Positions 1 through 9,110 of a stretch of DNA of 64,000 nucleotides are shown here, in pieces. A program made the position numbers and the translations under genes. Location: positions 1 to 64,000 of the forward strand of contig UQWA01000007.1 in the NCBI GenBank assembly GCA_900544685.1, written 5' to 3'. Origin of the DNA: an uncultured Lachnospiraceae bacterium (GTDB lineage: Bacteria > Bacillota > Clostridia > Lachnospirales > Lachnospiraceae). Below the pieces are notes generated by a model. The model did not search any database, had not been told where the DNA came from, and was given only the letters and a program-made list of their open reading frames with translations. Each line of letters starts with the position of its first letter. Position 1 is the first letter of the stretch.

Positions 1-2
1 AG

Positions 3-1049
3 ACAGCGCAGGAGACCTGCAAGCAGTTGGACAAGGCATGGAAATCTTTTTATGTACTGAAAAAGACCGGAGGGATTAAAAATCCAAATCCGCCCCGTTT
101 TAAACAGGAAAATATACCGGTCACATACATACAGATGGGGATCCGGCATGAGAAAGGTTCAGACCAGCTTAGGCTGTCTCTGCCAAAGGAGCTGAAAAGC
201 TACATGGAAGAAACATACGGGATCTGTGAAAAATTTCTATATCTTGAAAATAAGATTTTCAGGGACATGGATCGTATAAAACAGCTGCGGATTTATCCAC
301 CGGAAAACGGAACATGCGATCTTATTGTTATCTATGAGATTGAAGAGCCGGAAGAGCTTTCCCAGAATGGACATTATTTATCTGTTGATCTGGGACTTCA
401 TAATCTGATGACCTGCTATGATTCTGGAAATGGCAGGACTTTTATCCTGGGAAGGAAATATCTTTCTCTGGAAAGATACTTTCATAAAGAGATAGCCAGA
501 GTACAGTCTGTATGGTATGCGCAGCAATCGGAAAGAGGAATAAAATACCCAAAATCATCGAAACATATTCAGAGACTTTACAGGAAAAAGCAGAATACAG
601 TAAAGGATTACCTTCACAAAGTGACCAGATGGATTGCAGAATATTGCAGAAAAGAAGATATCCGTTGTGTGGTTGTGGGAGACATCCGAAATATCCGTAA
701 AGAAAAAGATATGGGGCATAAGACCAACCAGAAGTTTCACGGACTGCCATATAACAGGCTATATATCATGCTGGAATATAAACTGAAACTGTATGGAATA
801 CAATTGATAAAACAGGAAGAAAGCTATACTAGTCAGTGTAGTCCGTTATCACCGGAAGTATCAAAAAAATATGCAGAAGCGTCAAATCGAAAAGGGCGGG
901 GTATGTATATAACTGGCGGAGTAAGATTTAACGCAGATACAGTAGGCGCATTTAATATCCTGCGGAAATATCTTTCCGTATCCGGAAAGCAGAAGAAACT
1001 GTCCGTAACCGGACTGAAAAATCCAGAAATAATAAAAGTAGCTGCATAG
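3..1049 (+). CDS. tnpB: TnpB-family RNA-guided nuclease of an IS200/IS605-type element (5' end outside window)
   Basis: The reading frame is open to the window edge, so the N-terminus is missing. RuvC-I is visible as LSVDLGLHN (Asp codon 387-389) and RuvC-III as FNADTVGAFNIL (Asp codon 936-938). TnpB is known as an omega-RNA-guided DNA nuclease that helps IS200/IS605 elements persist. Two features are unusual. The RuvC-II position reads CVVVGDIRN, with Gly (codon 678-680) where the catalytic Glu normally stands. The usual CxxC...CxxC zinc ribbon is reduced to one Cys in the segment after EESYTSQC. A nearby Glu pair (816-821) could stand in for the missing acid, but that is inference. No tnpA is visible. 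The gene interrupts a vWA gene, whose remainder starts at 1151. Confidence 0.85.
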   Translation, partial: TAQETCKQLDKAWKSFYVLKKTGGIKNPNPPRFKQENIPVTYIQMGIRHEKGSDQLRLSLPKELKSYMEETYGICEKFLYLENKIFRDMDRIKQLRIYPPENGTCDLIVIYEIEEPEELSQNGHYLSVDLGLHNLMTCYDSGNGRTFILGRKYLSLERYFHKEIARVQSVWYAQQSERGIKYPKSSKHIQRLYRKKQNTVKDYLHKVTRWIAEYCRKEDIRCVVVGDIRNIRKEKDMGHKTNQKFHGLPYNRLYIMLEYKLKLYGIQLIKQEESYTSQCSPLSPEVSKKYAEASNRKGRGMYITGGVRFNADTVGAFNILRKYLSVSGKQKKLSVTGLKNPEIIKVAA

Positions 1050-1170
1050 CCGAGAGGTAAGCAGTATTGGTGCCATGGACGCACCCTGAAAAAAGGCGGT
1101 ATCCCGCCAGATTTCAGATGCTCTGGCAACTTAGTTGCCGAGTAGTTCACACAGAAGCGGTTCTATGAGA
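1050..1170 (+). ncRNA. Putative omega-RNA (reRNA) scaffold and right end of the tnpB element
   Basis: The region just after the tnpB stop folds into several short hairpins: GGTGC/GCACC (1069-1073/1081-1085), GGCGG/CCGCC (1095-1099/1104-1108), GCCAGA/TCTGGC (1106-1111/1122-1127) and GGCAA/TTGCC (1125-1129/1135-1139). Some of these share bases, so they are alternatives. TnpB guide RNAs are known to be made from the tnpB 3' end through the element's right end, with the flanking DNA as guide. The element probably ends at TTCAC (1146-1150): the next bases restore a vWA DxSxS codon frame if a G preceded the insertion. The guide would then be about 1151-1170. The exact RNA ends are inferred. Confidence 0.55.
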
Positions 1171-1431
1171 GGACTTGAAGAAGATACCATTGGCGGTTTT
1201 AATTCTATGATTGAGAAACAGCGAAAGGAAGATGGAGAGGTGTATATTTCCACAGTGCTGTTTGATGATAAGACTGAAATTCTTTATGACAGAGTACCTG
1301 TTGCAAAGGTGGAGCCAATGAATGAAAAACAGTATTATGTGAGAGGTTGTGCGCCAATTAGAGAAGATTATGAAAAACGGCATAAAGATGCAAAGCGAGG
1401 CGAAGATGATGAAGACAAATATCTGGCTTAA
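1151..1431 (+). pseudogene. Remnant of a von Willebrand factor A (vWA) domain protein, cut by the tnpB insertion
   Basis: Immediately after the inferred right end, the frame encodes RSGSMRGLEEDTIGGFNSM, the metal-binding MIDAS start of a vWA domain. STVLFDDKTEILYDR and EKQYYVRG follow, as in clostridial vWA proteins. The MIDAS Asp codon is split by the insertion (only AC remains). After YYVRG the expected threonine loop and the rest of the domain are missing and replaced by a charged tail ending KYLA, so an internal deletion probably also occurred. There is no convincing start codon or ribosome binding site of its own. The end overlaps the start of the next gene by 23 bases. Confidence 0.7.
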
Positions 1432-2398
1432 TGGAATGATGGGACTTATTGTGGGAGATGCCCTTGGAGTTCCGGTACAGTTTATGGACAGAACGGAAAT
1501 AAGAAACAGAGCGCAGGGACCTGTAACAGGAATGGAAGCCGGTGGAGTTTATCAGATGCCGGAGGGAACCTGGTCAGATGACAGCAGTATGGCTCTTGCT
1601 ACGGTGGAGAGTCTGCTGGAAAAGAAAGAAGCTGATTCGTTGGATATCATGCAGCGGTTTGTGAAGTGGGATCAGGAAGGAGAATATACTCCATTTGGAA
1701 GAGCGTTTGATCAGGGAATTACCTGCAGCAATGCAATATATCAGTTTATAAAAAATCCGGATATTAGAACTTGCGGAGCAATCGGTGAGCATGCCAATGG
1801 AAACGGAGCTTTAATGAGAATCCTTCCGGTATGTTTGTATTATTACGATAAACAGAAACTGGTATGTACTTCAGAAGATGAGGCAATTGAAGGAATCCAT
1901 CGTATCAGTGGGCTGACTCATAATCATTTAAGAAGCAAAATGTGCTGTGGAATCTATTATTTTTGCGTGAAAAGTATTATTGAGGGAACCAGGAAGACAA
2001 CAGTGCCACCACTTGAAGTGCTGCTTCAGGAGGGAATGGATCATGGACGTAAGTATTACAGACATGATATCAGGAACCTGACAGAGATGGCGCATCTTGA
2101 AAGATTGTATCATTTATCTGAGTTTTCCGGTACTTCAGAAGATAAAATCAAGACTACCGGATATGTAATAGATTCCTTTGAGGCTGCAATATGGTGTCTG
2201 ATTACTACAGATTCTTATAAAGAATGTATGCTGAAGGCAGTAAATCTTGGGGATGATACGGATACTGTTGCAGCGATTGCAGGAGGACTTGCCGGTTTAT
2301 ATTATGGGTATGAGGCAATTCCACGGGAATGGCTTGCAGTGATAAAAAGAAAAGAATGGATAGAAGATTTATGCCGACAGGCAGAAATAGAATTTTGA
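1409..2398 (+). CDS. ADP-ribosylglycohydrolase family protein (DraG/ARH type)
   Basis: The family hydrolyses ADP-ribose from modified proteins or nucleic acids using a dinuclear Mg centre. Visible family motifs are GLIVGDALGVPVQF near the N-terminus, GTWSDDSSMALA (first metal-binding Ser/Thr-Asp-Asp group), GNGALMRILP in the middle and NLGDDTDTVAAIAGGLAG near the C-terminus (second Asp-x-Asp group). At 329 aa it has normal length and appears intact. The start is uncertain: ATG codons at 1406 and 1409 both fit, and the upstream purine run is weak, so I chose the one giving MKTNIWLNGMMG. It follows the broken vWA gene closely and may once have been co-transcribed with it. The physiological substrate cannot be told from sequence. 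Confidence 0.85.
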   Translation: MKTNIWLNGMMGLIVGDALGVPVQFMDRTEIRNRAQGPVTGMEAGGVYQMPEGTWSDDSSMALATVESLLEKKEADSLDIMQRFVKWDQEGEYTPFGRAFDQGITCSNAIYQFIKNPDIRTCGAIGEHANGNGALMRILPVCLYYYDKQKLVCTSEDEAIEGIHRISGLTHNHLRSKMCCGIYYFCVKSIIEGTRKTTVPPLEVLLQEGMDHGRKYYRHDIRNLTEMAHLERLYHLSEFSGTSEDKIKTTGYVIDSFEAAIWCLITTDSYKECMLKAVNLGDDTDTVAAIAGGLAGLYYGYEAIPREWLAVIKRKEWIEDLCRQAEIEF

Positions 2399-2709
2399 AC
2401 AAATGGCTGTAACACGAAAAGCGGTAGTAGACAAAAAGATCCAAGCAAGAATGCGGCTTTTAGCTTTTTCACCTTGCGAAGGATCTTTTTTCAATGCCTG
2501 AATTGGAGAGGACTCATCTATTTATCGTTGGTGATGAAATGCCTCTTCCCTTTTGATGTCAGCAAAAACAGGGCCAGAAATAAAACATTCGTTAGACAAA
2601 ATGCAAAAATATTACACATTAAGATAGAAATTTGTCGTTTATAATGCATAAAGACAGAACTATAATGAACTTATAAATAACAAATATGTAAAACAAGGGA
2701 GGGTTTTAT
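2399..2709. other. Intergenic region between the glycohydrolase gene and the sugar-uptake operon
   Basis: This 311-base stretch holds the hairpin listed separately at 2433-2491. After it comes an AT-rich segment with two TATAAT-like hexamers (2640-2645 and 2661-2666) but no convincing -35 partner at 17 bp. A good ribosome binding site (AGGGAGG) precedes the 2710 start. I see no operator, CRE-type site or small ORF worth calling. Confidence 0.5.
2433..2491 (+). terminator. Rho-independent terminator after the ADP-ribosylglycohydrolase gene
   Basis: AAAAAGATCC (2433-2442) pairs with GGATCTTTTT (2481-2490), and the inner AAGCAAG/CTTGC bases extend the stem. The 3' arm ends in a run of T. Confidence 0.7.
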
Positions 2710-4008
2710 ATGCAGTGGAAAAAATTAGCGATACTTTCGGTAGTAGCCTTAACATTAGGAATGACAGGCTGCGGATCATCAACAGAAGACAAAGGTGTTT
2801 CAAGTGAAAAGCAGTCCACAGAGAAGAAGCAAACTGCAGAAACTACTCAGGCGACAGAAAAGACAGATCAAGAAGTGTTGCGCTTATGGCATTATTGGGA
2901 TAGCGAGTTACAACAAAATCTGTTGCAGGAAATGGTTGATAATTATGAAAAAGAAACCAATGGACCTAAAATTGAAATATCTTATATTCCATATAGTGAA
3001 TATATCCAGAAGATTTTAGTGACTGCAGCAGGCGGTGATTTGCCGGAATTGTTTATTTATGATGGAAATTCTACAGCAACGCTTGTAGAAGCAGGTGTTT
3101 TAGCAGATATTACAGATAAAGTGAATGAAAGTGGCGTTATGAAAAATACGCTTCCTGGTGTTATAGCAGAACATGAAGTAAATGATAAGTTATATGGTTT
3201 CCCAGTGTATGCAAACTGTATAGCACTGTTCTATAGAACGGATTTAATTGAAACGCCACCACAGACAATGAGTGAGTTATATGAAACAGCAAAATCGGTA
3301 GCTACAGATGATATGTATGGCTTCGCAATGGCTGGTGGTGCAGGTGAAGACGCGGTATTCCAGTATCTGCCATTTATATGGTCTGGTGGAGGAGATATTA
3401 ATGATTTATCAGCTCCTGCAGCTGTTAAACCTCTGGAAACATTTTCTGAAATGATTTCAGAAGGTATTATGAGTAAAGACACAGTGAATCATAGTCAGGA
3501 AGACGCAAGAATCCTTTTCGAAACAGGACGAGCTGCTATGATGATAAATGGTCCATGGAATGTTCCGCCACTGCAGGAAAATGCACCGGATATGAAATGG
3601 GATGTAGCAATGATTCCGAAAGCAGATGATGGGGAATATGCATCCATTCTGGGTGGTGAAAGTTTCGGTATAGGAAACAATACGAATGTTGATGCAATTT
3701 GGGATTTTGTTGAATATATGATGGATTCCGATCGATACGCAGAATTTTTAAAAGGTCTTGGACAGCTTCCGGCAGATACAGTACTTTCTGAAGATCCGTA
3801 TTATTTAGACGACCCAATCAATAAAGTATTTATTGAACAGCTGAAGAGTGCGAAACCAAGAGCATACGGACCTGCATATAATGAAATGTCGAAAGCGATT
3901 CAGACTGCGATTGGTTCAGCAATGAGTGGTGCACAGACAGCGCAAGAGGCTCTGGATGAAGCTAAAGAAATTGTTACACCACTGTATGATGATTTTTTTA
4001 ATAAATAA
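2710..4008 (+). CDS. Extracellular sugar-binding lipoprotein of a CUT1-type ABC transporter
   Basis: This 432-aa protein has a lipoprotein signal peptide ending LGMTGC, with the lipidated Cys at residue 21. A Ser/Thr/Lys/Glu-rich linker of about 35 residues follows, then a family 1 solute-binding fold (EVLRLWHYWDSELQQN, LPELFIYDGNS, GRAAMMINGPWNVPP). It should capture an oligosaccharide or glycoside outside the membrane and pass it to the two permeases downstream. AGGGAGG stands at normal distance before the ATG. As the first gene of an AT-rich operon running to 12995, its ligand is probably the substrate of the GH31, kinase and SIS enzymes encoded there. No cognate ATPase is present, as is common when a shared MsmX/MsiK-type ATPase is used. 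Confidence 0.9.
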   Translation: MQWKKLAILSVVALTLGMTGCGSSTEDKGVSSEKQSTEKKQTAETTQATEKTDQEVLRLWHYWDSELQQNLLQEMVDNYEKETNGPKIEISYIPYSEYIQKILVTAAGGDLPELFIYDGNSTATLVEAGVLADITDKVNESGVMKNTLPGVIAEHEVNDKLYGFPVYANCIALFYRTDLIETPPQTMSELYETAKSVATDDMYGFAMAGGAGEDAVFQYLPFIWSGGGDINDLSAPAAVKPLETFSEMISEGIMSKDTVNHSQEDARILFETGRAAMMINGPWNVPPLQENAPDMKWDVAMIPKADDGEYASILGGESFGIGNNTNVDAIWDFVEYMMDSDRYAEFLKGLGQLPADTVLSEDPYYLDDPINKVFIEQLKSAKPRAYGPAYNEMSKAIQTAIGSAMSGAQTAQEALDEAKEIVTPLYDDFFNK

Positions 4009-4030
4009 TCATAGTTCTTGTGGGGGGATT

Positions 4031-4060
4031 AGTGGGTTATTCGGAAACGAATAACCCACT
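4031..4060 (+). other. Perfect hairpin between binding-protein and permease genes
   Basis: AGTGGGTTATTCG (4031-4043) pairs perfectly with its complement at 4048-4060 around a GAAA tetraloop. Only two T residues follow, so it is a weak terminator. Such hairpins often stabilise the mRNA of the binding protein or partly stop transcription, giving more binding protein than permease. Confidence 0.65.
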
Positions 4061-4095
4061 TTGACTATAAAAAGTAATCGGACAAAGGTGAAAAT

Positions 4096-5001
4096 ATGGG
4101 AAAAAGTAAGAAAATGAAAAAAAAGAAAGTATTTATAGAGTATTCATTTGTTCTTCCGGCTGTAATATTTATGGTAATATTTATGATTTATCCGATCTGG
4201 TATAACATTGAAATGAGTTTTAAGGATGTTGATTTGAAGAACTTTTTGGACAGTTCACAGCAGACATTTGTGGGATTGCAAAATTTCAAAAATATTTTTT
4301 CAGATAAATACTTTTGGAATTCATTAAATAATACATGGGTATTTGTTATTTTTAGTATGGTTTTTCAGTTTGTAATTGGATTTGGATTTGCATTGTTTTT
4401 TAACAAAAAATTTCCGGGAAATAAATGGATGCGTGCTATTCTACTGATTGCATGGATGAATCCGGCAATTATTACAGGAGCAGTTTTTAAGTGGTTGATG
4501 GCTGGTGATGTTGGTATCTTTAATTATTTGCTGATGCATTTCGGTTTGATTCACAAACCGATCAATTTCTTAGCAGATACAAATACAGCGCTCGGAAGTG
4601 TAATCTTTGGAAATATTTGGGTGGGAATACCATTTAATATGATTATTTTACTGTCAGGGTTACAAAGCATTGATGAAGAATTATATGAATCAGCAGTTAC
4701 AGATGGGGCAGGGAAATTTGCAAGATTTCGTTATATCACATGGCCACTTCTTATGCCTACTATCTTAGTGTTGTTACTTTTGGGATTTATTTACACGTTT
4801 AAAGTATTTGATATTATTTATGCAATGACGTCGGGAGGACCGGCAAATTCATCACAGATTCTTCCGTATTACTCGTATGAACTTTCGTTTAAGATGTTTA
4901 AATTTGGTGAAGGGGCGGCAGCTTCGTGTGTGTCTTTTGTGATCATAGCTATTTTGTCAGTGATTTATGTTTATTTTTCGAAGAAAGAGGAGGTGGCATA
5001 A
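4096..5001 (+). CDS. CUT1-type ABC sugar permease, MalF/UgpA-like
   Basis: At 301 aa with about six hydrophobic membrane segments, this is the first integral-membrane subunit of the transporter. After a Lys-rich cytoplasmic start there is a first segment (SFVLPAVIFMVIFMIYPIW), then LNNTWVFVIFSMVFQ. The EAA loop that contacts the ATPase reads SIDEELYESAVTDGAGKFAR, followed by the conserved ITWPLLMPT. The gene ends one base before the next permease starts, indicating translational coupling. It follows the intergenic hairpin after the binding-protein gene. Substrate specificity cannot be read from the permease. Confidence 0.9.
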   Translation: MGKSKKMKKKKVFIEYSFVLPAVIFMVIFMIYPIWYNIEMSFKDVDLKNFLDSSQQTFVGLQNFKNIFSDKYFWNSLNNTWVFVIFSMVFQFVIGFGFALFFNKKFPGNKWMRAILLIAWMNPAIITGAVFKWLMAGDVGIFNYLLMHFGLIHKPINFLADTNTALGSVIFGNIWVGIPFNMIILLSGLQSIDEELYESAVTDGAGKFARFRYITWPLLMPTILVLLLLGFIYTFKVFDIIYAMTSGGPANSSQILPYYSYELSFKMFKFGEGAAASCVSFVIIAILSVIYVYFSKKEEVA

Positions 5002-5838
5002 ATGACTGCGAAGAAAACAAGATATAAGAGTATGATAAGGTCGATACTAGGAATCGTATTTGTTTTAGTATTCCTGTTTCCGATTTATTGGATGATTATT
5101 TCTTCATTAAAAAGCAGTGGAGAGATTTTTAAAGTGCCACCAAGTTTTGTACCGGAAAACATTTATTTTGAAAATTATCTGGCGCTATTCAGAAATCGTG
5201 ATTTCTTCAATTATCTAAAAAATAGTACAATTATCAGTGTATTTTCAATGATAGGGGCAATTATACTCGCAGCACCAATGGCATATGCTTTAGCCAGAAA
5301 AAGAGTCAAGGGATTAGATGCATTATTGTTTTTTATCATTATTATCCAGATGGTACCTGGAAATTCCATGGCATTGCCACTATATGGAATGTTTTCAAAA
5401 TGGCATATTACAAACAGTTATTTTGGGATTATTATCGCTAATATTACATCCTCATTGCCATTTATAGTTTTGGTTTTAAGAACTTCATTTTTAGATATTT
5501 CACAGGCATTGGAAGATGCCGCTCGTATTGATGGATGTTCAGCCTGGGGCACATTTTTGAAAATTATTATGCCATTAACACGTCCGGCGCTTGTAACCTG
5601 TGCTGCATTTGGATTTATATTTGCCTGGGGAGAATTTATTTTTGCACTTGTTATGTTACCGGATAAATCGTATTGGCCTATTACAGTAGGAATGAGAACA
5701 TTTATCGGTCAGCATGGAACAGATTGGGGAGGTCTGATGGCAACGGCAACCATATCTTCGCTTCCGGTTATTTTGATTTTTATTCTGACTCAAAAACATA
5801 TTGTGGGAGGTATTACGGCCGGATCTGTAAAAGGGTGA
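5002..5838 (+). CDS. CUT1-type ABC sugar permease, MalG/UgpE-like
   Basis: At 278 aa this is the second membrane subunit. It shows the family start (VLVFLFPIYWMIISSLKSSGEIF), the segment NYLKNSTIISVFSMIGAI, and an EAA loop ALEDAARIDGCSAWGTFLKI followed by IMPLTRPALVT. The C-terminus QKHIVGGITAGSVKG is typical of MalG-like subunits. An AGGAGG site just upstream lies within the end of the previous permease gene. Together the two permeases form the translocation pore; the ATPase must be encoded elsewhere. Confidence 0.9.
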   Translation: MTAKKTRYKSMIRSILGIVFVLVFLFPIYWMIISSLKSSGEIFKVPPSFVPENIYFENYLALFRNRDFFNYLKNSTIISVFSMIGAIILAAPMAYALARKRVKGLDALLFFIIIIQMVPGNSMALPLYGMFSKWHITNSYFGIIIANITSSLPFIVLVLRTSFLDISQALEDAARIDGCSAWGTFLKIIMPLTRPALVTCAAFGFIFAWGEFIFALVMLPDKSYWPITVGMRTFIGQHGTDWGGLMATATISSLPVILIFILTQKHIVGGITAGSVKG

Positions 5839-5902
5839 GAAATAAAAGAAATCATATACAGTTTCCTTTGGTGTATAATAGAAAGTACATGGAGGTTACG
5901 AT

Positions 5903-7642
5903 ATGAAAAATTGGTATAAAAATCTGCCTTTAAATGGAAAAATTATTTTTATTATGATTTTTGGAATTTTAATTCCCTTTTTAGTATTAGGTATGCTTGT
6001 TTTTAAGAATGTTTATAACAATACATTGATCAGTGAACGAAAGTTTTATAGTCACAACTTAAAAAATGCAGCAGATAATGTTGATAGCATGCTCAGGGAT
6101 TATGAAGGTGTGATAGATTCAATCTATGACAATGAGGAATTTTTTAAAACAATGGCATCGGTCAACTGTTTGACAGCAGAAGCTGTTAATCATGACAGTA
6201 GTATCAATATAATGCTGGGGGAATTAAGAAAAAGAAAAGAATTTACAGCAGGTATTTCTTATATTTTTCCGGATGGAAGCAAAGTGAGTGCGACTTCAGG
6301 GTATGGGAATTTTGAAGAAATTGCAGCAGACAATTTCAAAAAAATGGACAGGATTCTTGATATGATGACCTGGGAAAAACCATCCATAATCTGGGAGAGT
6401 GCGCATCAGGATGAAGCCGGTTTCTTTTCAGGAACTAAGGTTATACGAAATATCTATCATAAAAATATTATGTCAGGAGCACAGGTAATACATATTTCAA
6501 CTTTGGTATTAGATAATTTGAAATCATTAGAAAACTGCAGTACAGCAGGGACTCTTGCGATTCTGGATGCTGAAGGAAAACTATTGTGGTGTAGGGGAAA
6601 TAAAGAATCCATTAAGGAAATGTTGGGACATGATATTTTTTCAGATGCTGCATATAAGAGAGATTCTCTTTATGAGTATAATGACAATTACTTTATTTTT
6701 GAAAACTCAAAATATTCAAAATGGAAGTATGTAAATATAATTCCTAAAAGAGAAATTATGAAACAGGCAGATACCTTTAGATCATTTTTCATTATCATTA
6801 TCGCTATGTTGGTTATATTCTTTTTCATATGCACATATTTGGTAAGAAAAAGTGTTGTTTATCCAATTAAGAAGTTAATTGTTGCCATGGATCATGTAGA
6901 TCATATCGGAAAAATAGGTGAACCGTTAGCCATTCAACAAGAAGATGAAATTGGATGTTTATATCATACATATAATCGAATGAACCAGCGAATTGATTCA
7001 CTGATTTCTCAATTAACGGAGGCAATGCTTCAGGATAAAGAAAAAGAAATCAAATTAATGCATAGTCAATTGAATCCTCATTTTATTTATAATACATTAG
7101 AGAGCATCAGCTGGGTGGCATATGAAAATGATGTTTCGGAAATTTCAGAAGTTGTAATCAGCCTATCAGAAATCTTGAAGTATTCCATTAAACACTCGGA
7201 CGAATATGTAACCTTTGATGATGAAATACGGATGTTAAAAAATTATATTTATATTCAAAAGTTTCGTTTTGAAGATAAGTTTTCTGTTAATTATGAAATT
7301 GAGGAAGAATTGTTAAAGTACAAAACAATTAAATTTACCTTTCAGCCTTTTGTGGAGAATGCACTCGTTCACGGATTTAGAAATATAAGAAATCAAGGAT
7401 TGATAACCATTCGTTTGTATAGTCATGAAGATGATATTTACGCCGAAATCGAAGATAATGGATGTGGAATGGATGTGTTAACTATGAGCAAAATTGATGA
7501 AATCAAAACGAGTGGAATAGGAATTCATAATGTTAACAGATCATTACAACTTCGATTTGGGAATCAGTATAATATAGATATTTCAAGCGATTGGGGAAAG
7601 GGAACATTAATTCGTTTGCGAATACCGAAAATGATTTTGTAA
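5903..7642 (+). CDS. Membrane sensor histidine kinase, YesM type
   Basis: This 579-aa kinase has one membrane segment near residues 13-35, a large extracellular sensing part, a second segment near 293-315, a HAMP linker and a His_kinase domain with HSQLNPHFIYNTLESI (phospho-accepting His 393). The ATPase domain shows the N-box PFVENALVHGF and the G-box GIGIHNVNRSL. YesM-type kinases paired with AraC-type regulators usually sense an extracellular sugar, or its binding protein, and induce the adjacent transporter. GGAGG precedes the ATG, and the gene sits between the permease and regulator genes. Its very AT-rich composition matches the rest of this operon. Confidence 0.9.
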   Translation: MKNWYKNLPLNGKIIFIMIFGILIPFLVLGMLVFKNVYNNTLISERKFYSHNLKNAADNVDSMLRDYEGVIDSIYDNEEFFKTMASVNCLTAEAVNHDSSINIMLGELRKRKEFTAGISYIFPDGSKVSATSGYGNFEEIAADNFKKMDRILDMMTWEKPSIIWESAHQDEAGFFSGTKVIRNIYHKNIMSGAQVIHISTLVLDNLKSLENCSTAGTLAILDAEGKLLWCRGNKESIKEMLGHDIFSDAAYKRDSLYEYNDNYFIFENSKYSKWKYVNIIPKREIMKQADTFRSFFIIIIAMLVIFFFICTYLVRKSVVYPIKKLIVAMDHVDHIGKIGEPLAIQQEDEIGCLYHTYNRMNQRIDSLISQLTEAMLQDKEKEIKLMHSQLNPHFIYNTLESISWVAYENDVSEISEVVISLSEILKYSIKHSDEYVTFDDEIRMLKNYIYIQKFRFEDKFSVNYEIEEELLKYKTIKFTFQPFVENALVHGFRNIRNQGLITIRLYSHEDDIYAEIEDNGCGMDVLTMSKIDEIKTSGIGIHNVNRSLQLRFGNQYNIDISSDWGKGTLIRLRIPKMIL

Positions 7643-7655
7643 GGGGAGGCTGTAT

Positions 7656-9101
7656 ATGTTTAAAATTGCAGTTATTGATGACGAGCCTAAAATAAGGAGC
7701 GGTATCACGAGCCTTTTAACAAAAGCGTTCACAGAAAGAGCCGATGTCAGAAGTTTTTCTTCAACAACAGATATTATGAAAGCGGCTGAAAAAGAGCAGA
7801 TAGATATTTTAGTGACGGATATATGTATGCCGGATATGGATGGTTTAGCGTTGGGAAATTATCTGAAAATATACAATCCGAATTTAAAAATAATCATTAT
7901 CAGCGGCTATAGCAGCTTCGAGTATGCTAAGGCAGCAATCACTCTTCAAGTGTGTGAATATTTGTTAAAACCGATAAATCAGCAACAACTTATAGAAGTG
8001 GTCGAAAAGGCAATGATTCAGCTTAAAAAAGAAGAGGTCGAGAAGAATGGTGTCAGTAGAAATAATTGGAACTCTGAGAATATTTTAGATGAAATATTGT
8101 ATGGATCTTTTGATATAGAGCATACAGAGGGGGATCATACAGAGTATTATTTGTTATTGACAGACAGACTGACAGAAGAGAATGACAGATTCAAGGAAAA
8201 AGCGTGGAAATACGGTAATGTATATAAAGACCGAAGATATTATATTTTTACTGATTTAAAAATCATAGAAGATATCATAAACAATCATGAAGCCGTCGAT
8301 TTTTATGTTGGAGTAAGCGAAAAATGTATTGGGAAAAAAATGTTAAGACTTGCTTATCAACAGGCTGATGCTGCAATAAAACAATGTATTTATGATGAAA
8401 CTTCAGGCATATGGCAGTTTAAAAATACAGGAATATGGATTTTTGATGGAAAAAAACAGGCTGCTATTTTAGTGAAGTGTATTATAGATGAAAAGGATTA
8501 TGGAAAGCTGTTAAAGGAACTGGAAACAGAAATACGTTGTGAACGGCCGATATATCCGATGTTCGAAAAAAATATGAAAATAATGTTGGATGAGGTTGTA
8601 TATTTGGCTGGTCAGACCAAAGAAACGATGCAGGCATGTATGAAGCTGAAGAATATTTCAGAACATGTAGGGAGATATTTGAGTTTAAGTAAGTTTTTTG
8701 ACGATATTTTTAAAGCATTAGAGGAATTGTCAAGAGCAGTTAATGTGATGCAAACAATGAAAGAAAAAAGTTATATTGAAAAGTCTCTCATGTATATCGA
8801 GAATCATTTTTCAAAAGATATATCATTAGATGAAGTGGCATTACATGTAAATATGAATGCGGCATATTTTAGTACTGTTTTTAAAAAATATACGGAAAGG
8901 AGTTTTGTGAATTATGTGACTGAATTAAGAATAAACAAGGCAAAAGAGTTGCTAAAAAATGATACATTGAAAATTGGTGAAATTTCTGCGAGAGTAGGTT
9001 TTAACGATATAAGATATTTTGCAAAAGTTTTTAAAAAATATATGGGGGTTACACCAAGCGATTATAGAAATATTTCAGAGAAACTATATAAAAAAGAGTA
9101 G
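7656..9101 (+). CDS. AraC-family response regulator, YesN type
   Basis: This 481-aa regulator has an N-terminal receiver domain (IAVIDDEPKIR, phospho-acceptor Asp 55 in LVTDICMPDMDG, conserved Lys in YLLKPIN), a middle region of about 250 residues without a clear family, and a C-terminal pair of AraC-type helix-turn-helix motifs (SLDEVALHVNMNAAYFSTVF and KIGEISARVGFNDIRYFAK). It starts 13 bases after the kinase gene behind GGGGAGG. It is expected to activate this transport and catabolic operon when phosphorylated by the kinase upstream. Confidence 0.9.
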   Translation: MFKIAVIDDEPKIRSGITSLLTKAFTERADVRSFSSTTDIMKAAEKEQIDILVTDICMPDMDGLALGNYLKIYNPNLKIIIISGYSSFEYAKAAITLQVCEYLLKPINQQQLIEVVEKAMIQLKKEEVEKNGVSRNNWNSENILDEILYGSFDIEHTEGDHTEYYLLLTDRLTEENDRFKEKAWKYGNVYKDRRYYIFTDLKIIEDIINNHEAVDFYVGVSEKCIGKKMLRLAYQQADAAIKQCIYDETSGIWQFKNTGIWIFDGKKQAAILVKCIIDEKDYGKLLKELETEIRCERPIYPMFEKNMKIMLDEVVYLAGQTKETMQACMKLKNISEHVGRYLSLSKFFDDIFKALEELSRAVNVMQTMKEKSYIEKSLMYIENHFSKDISLDEVALHVNMNAAYFSTVFKKYTERSFVNYVTELRINKAKELLKNDTLKIGEISARVGFNDIRYFAKVFKKYMGVTPSDYRNISEKLYKKE

Positions 9102-9110
9102 GAGGTTTTT

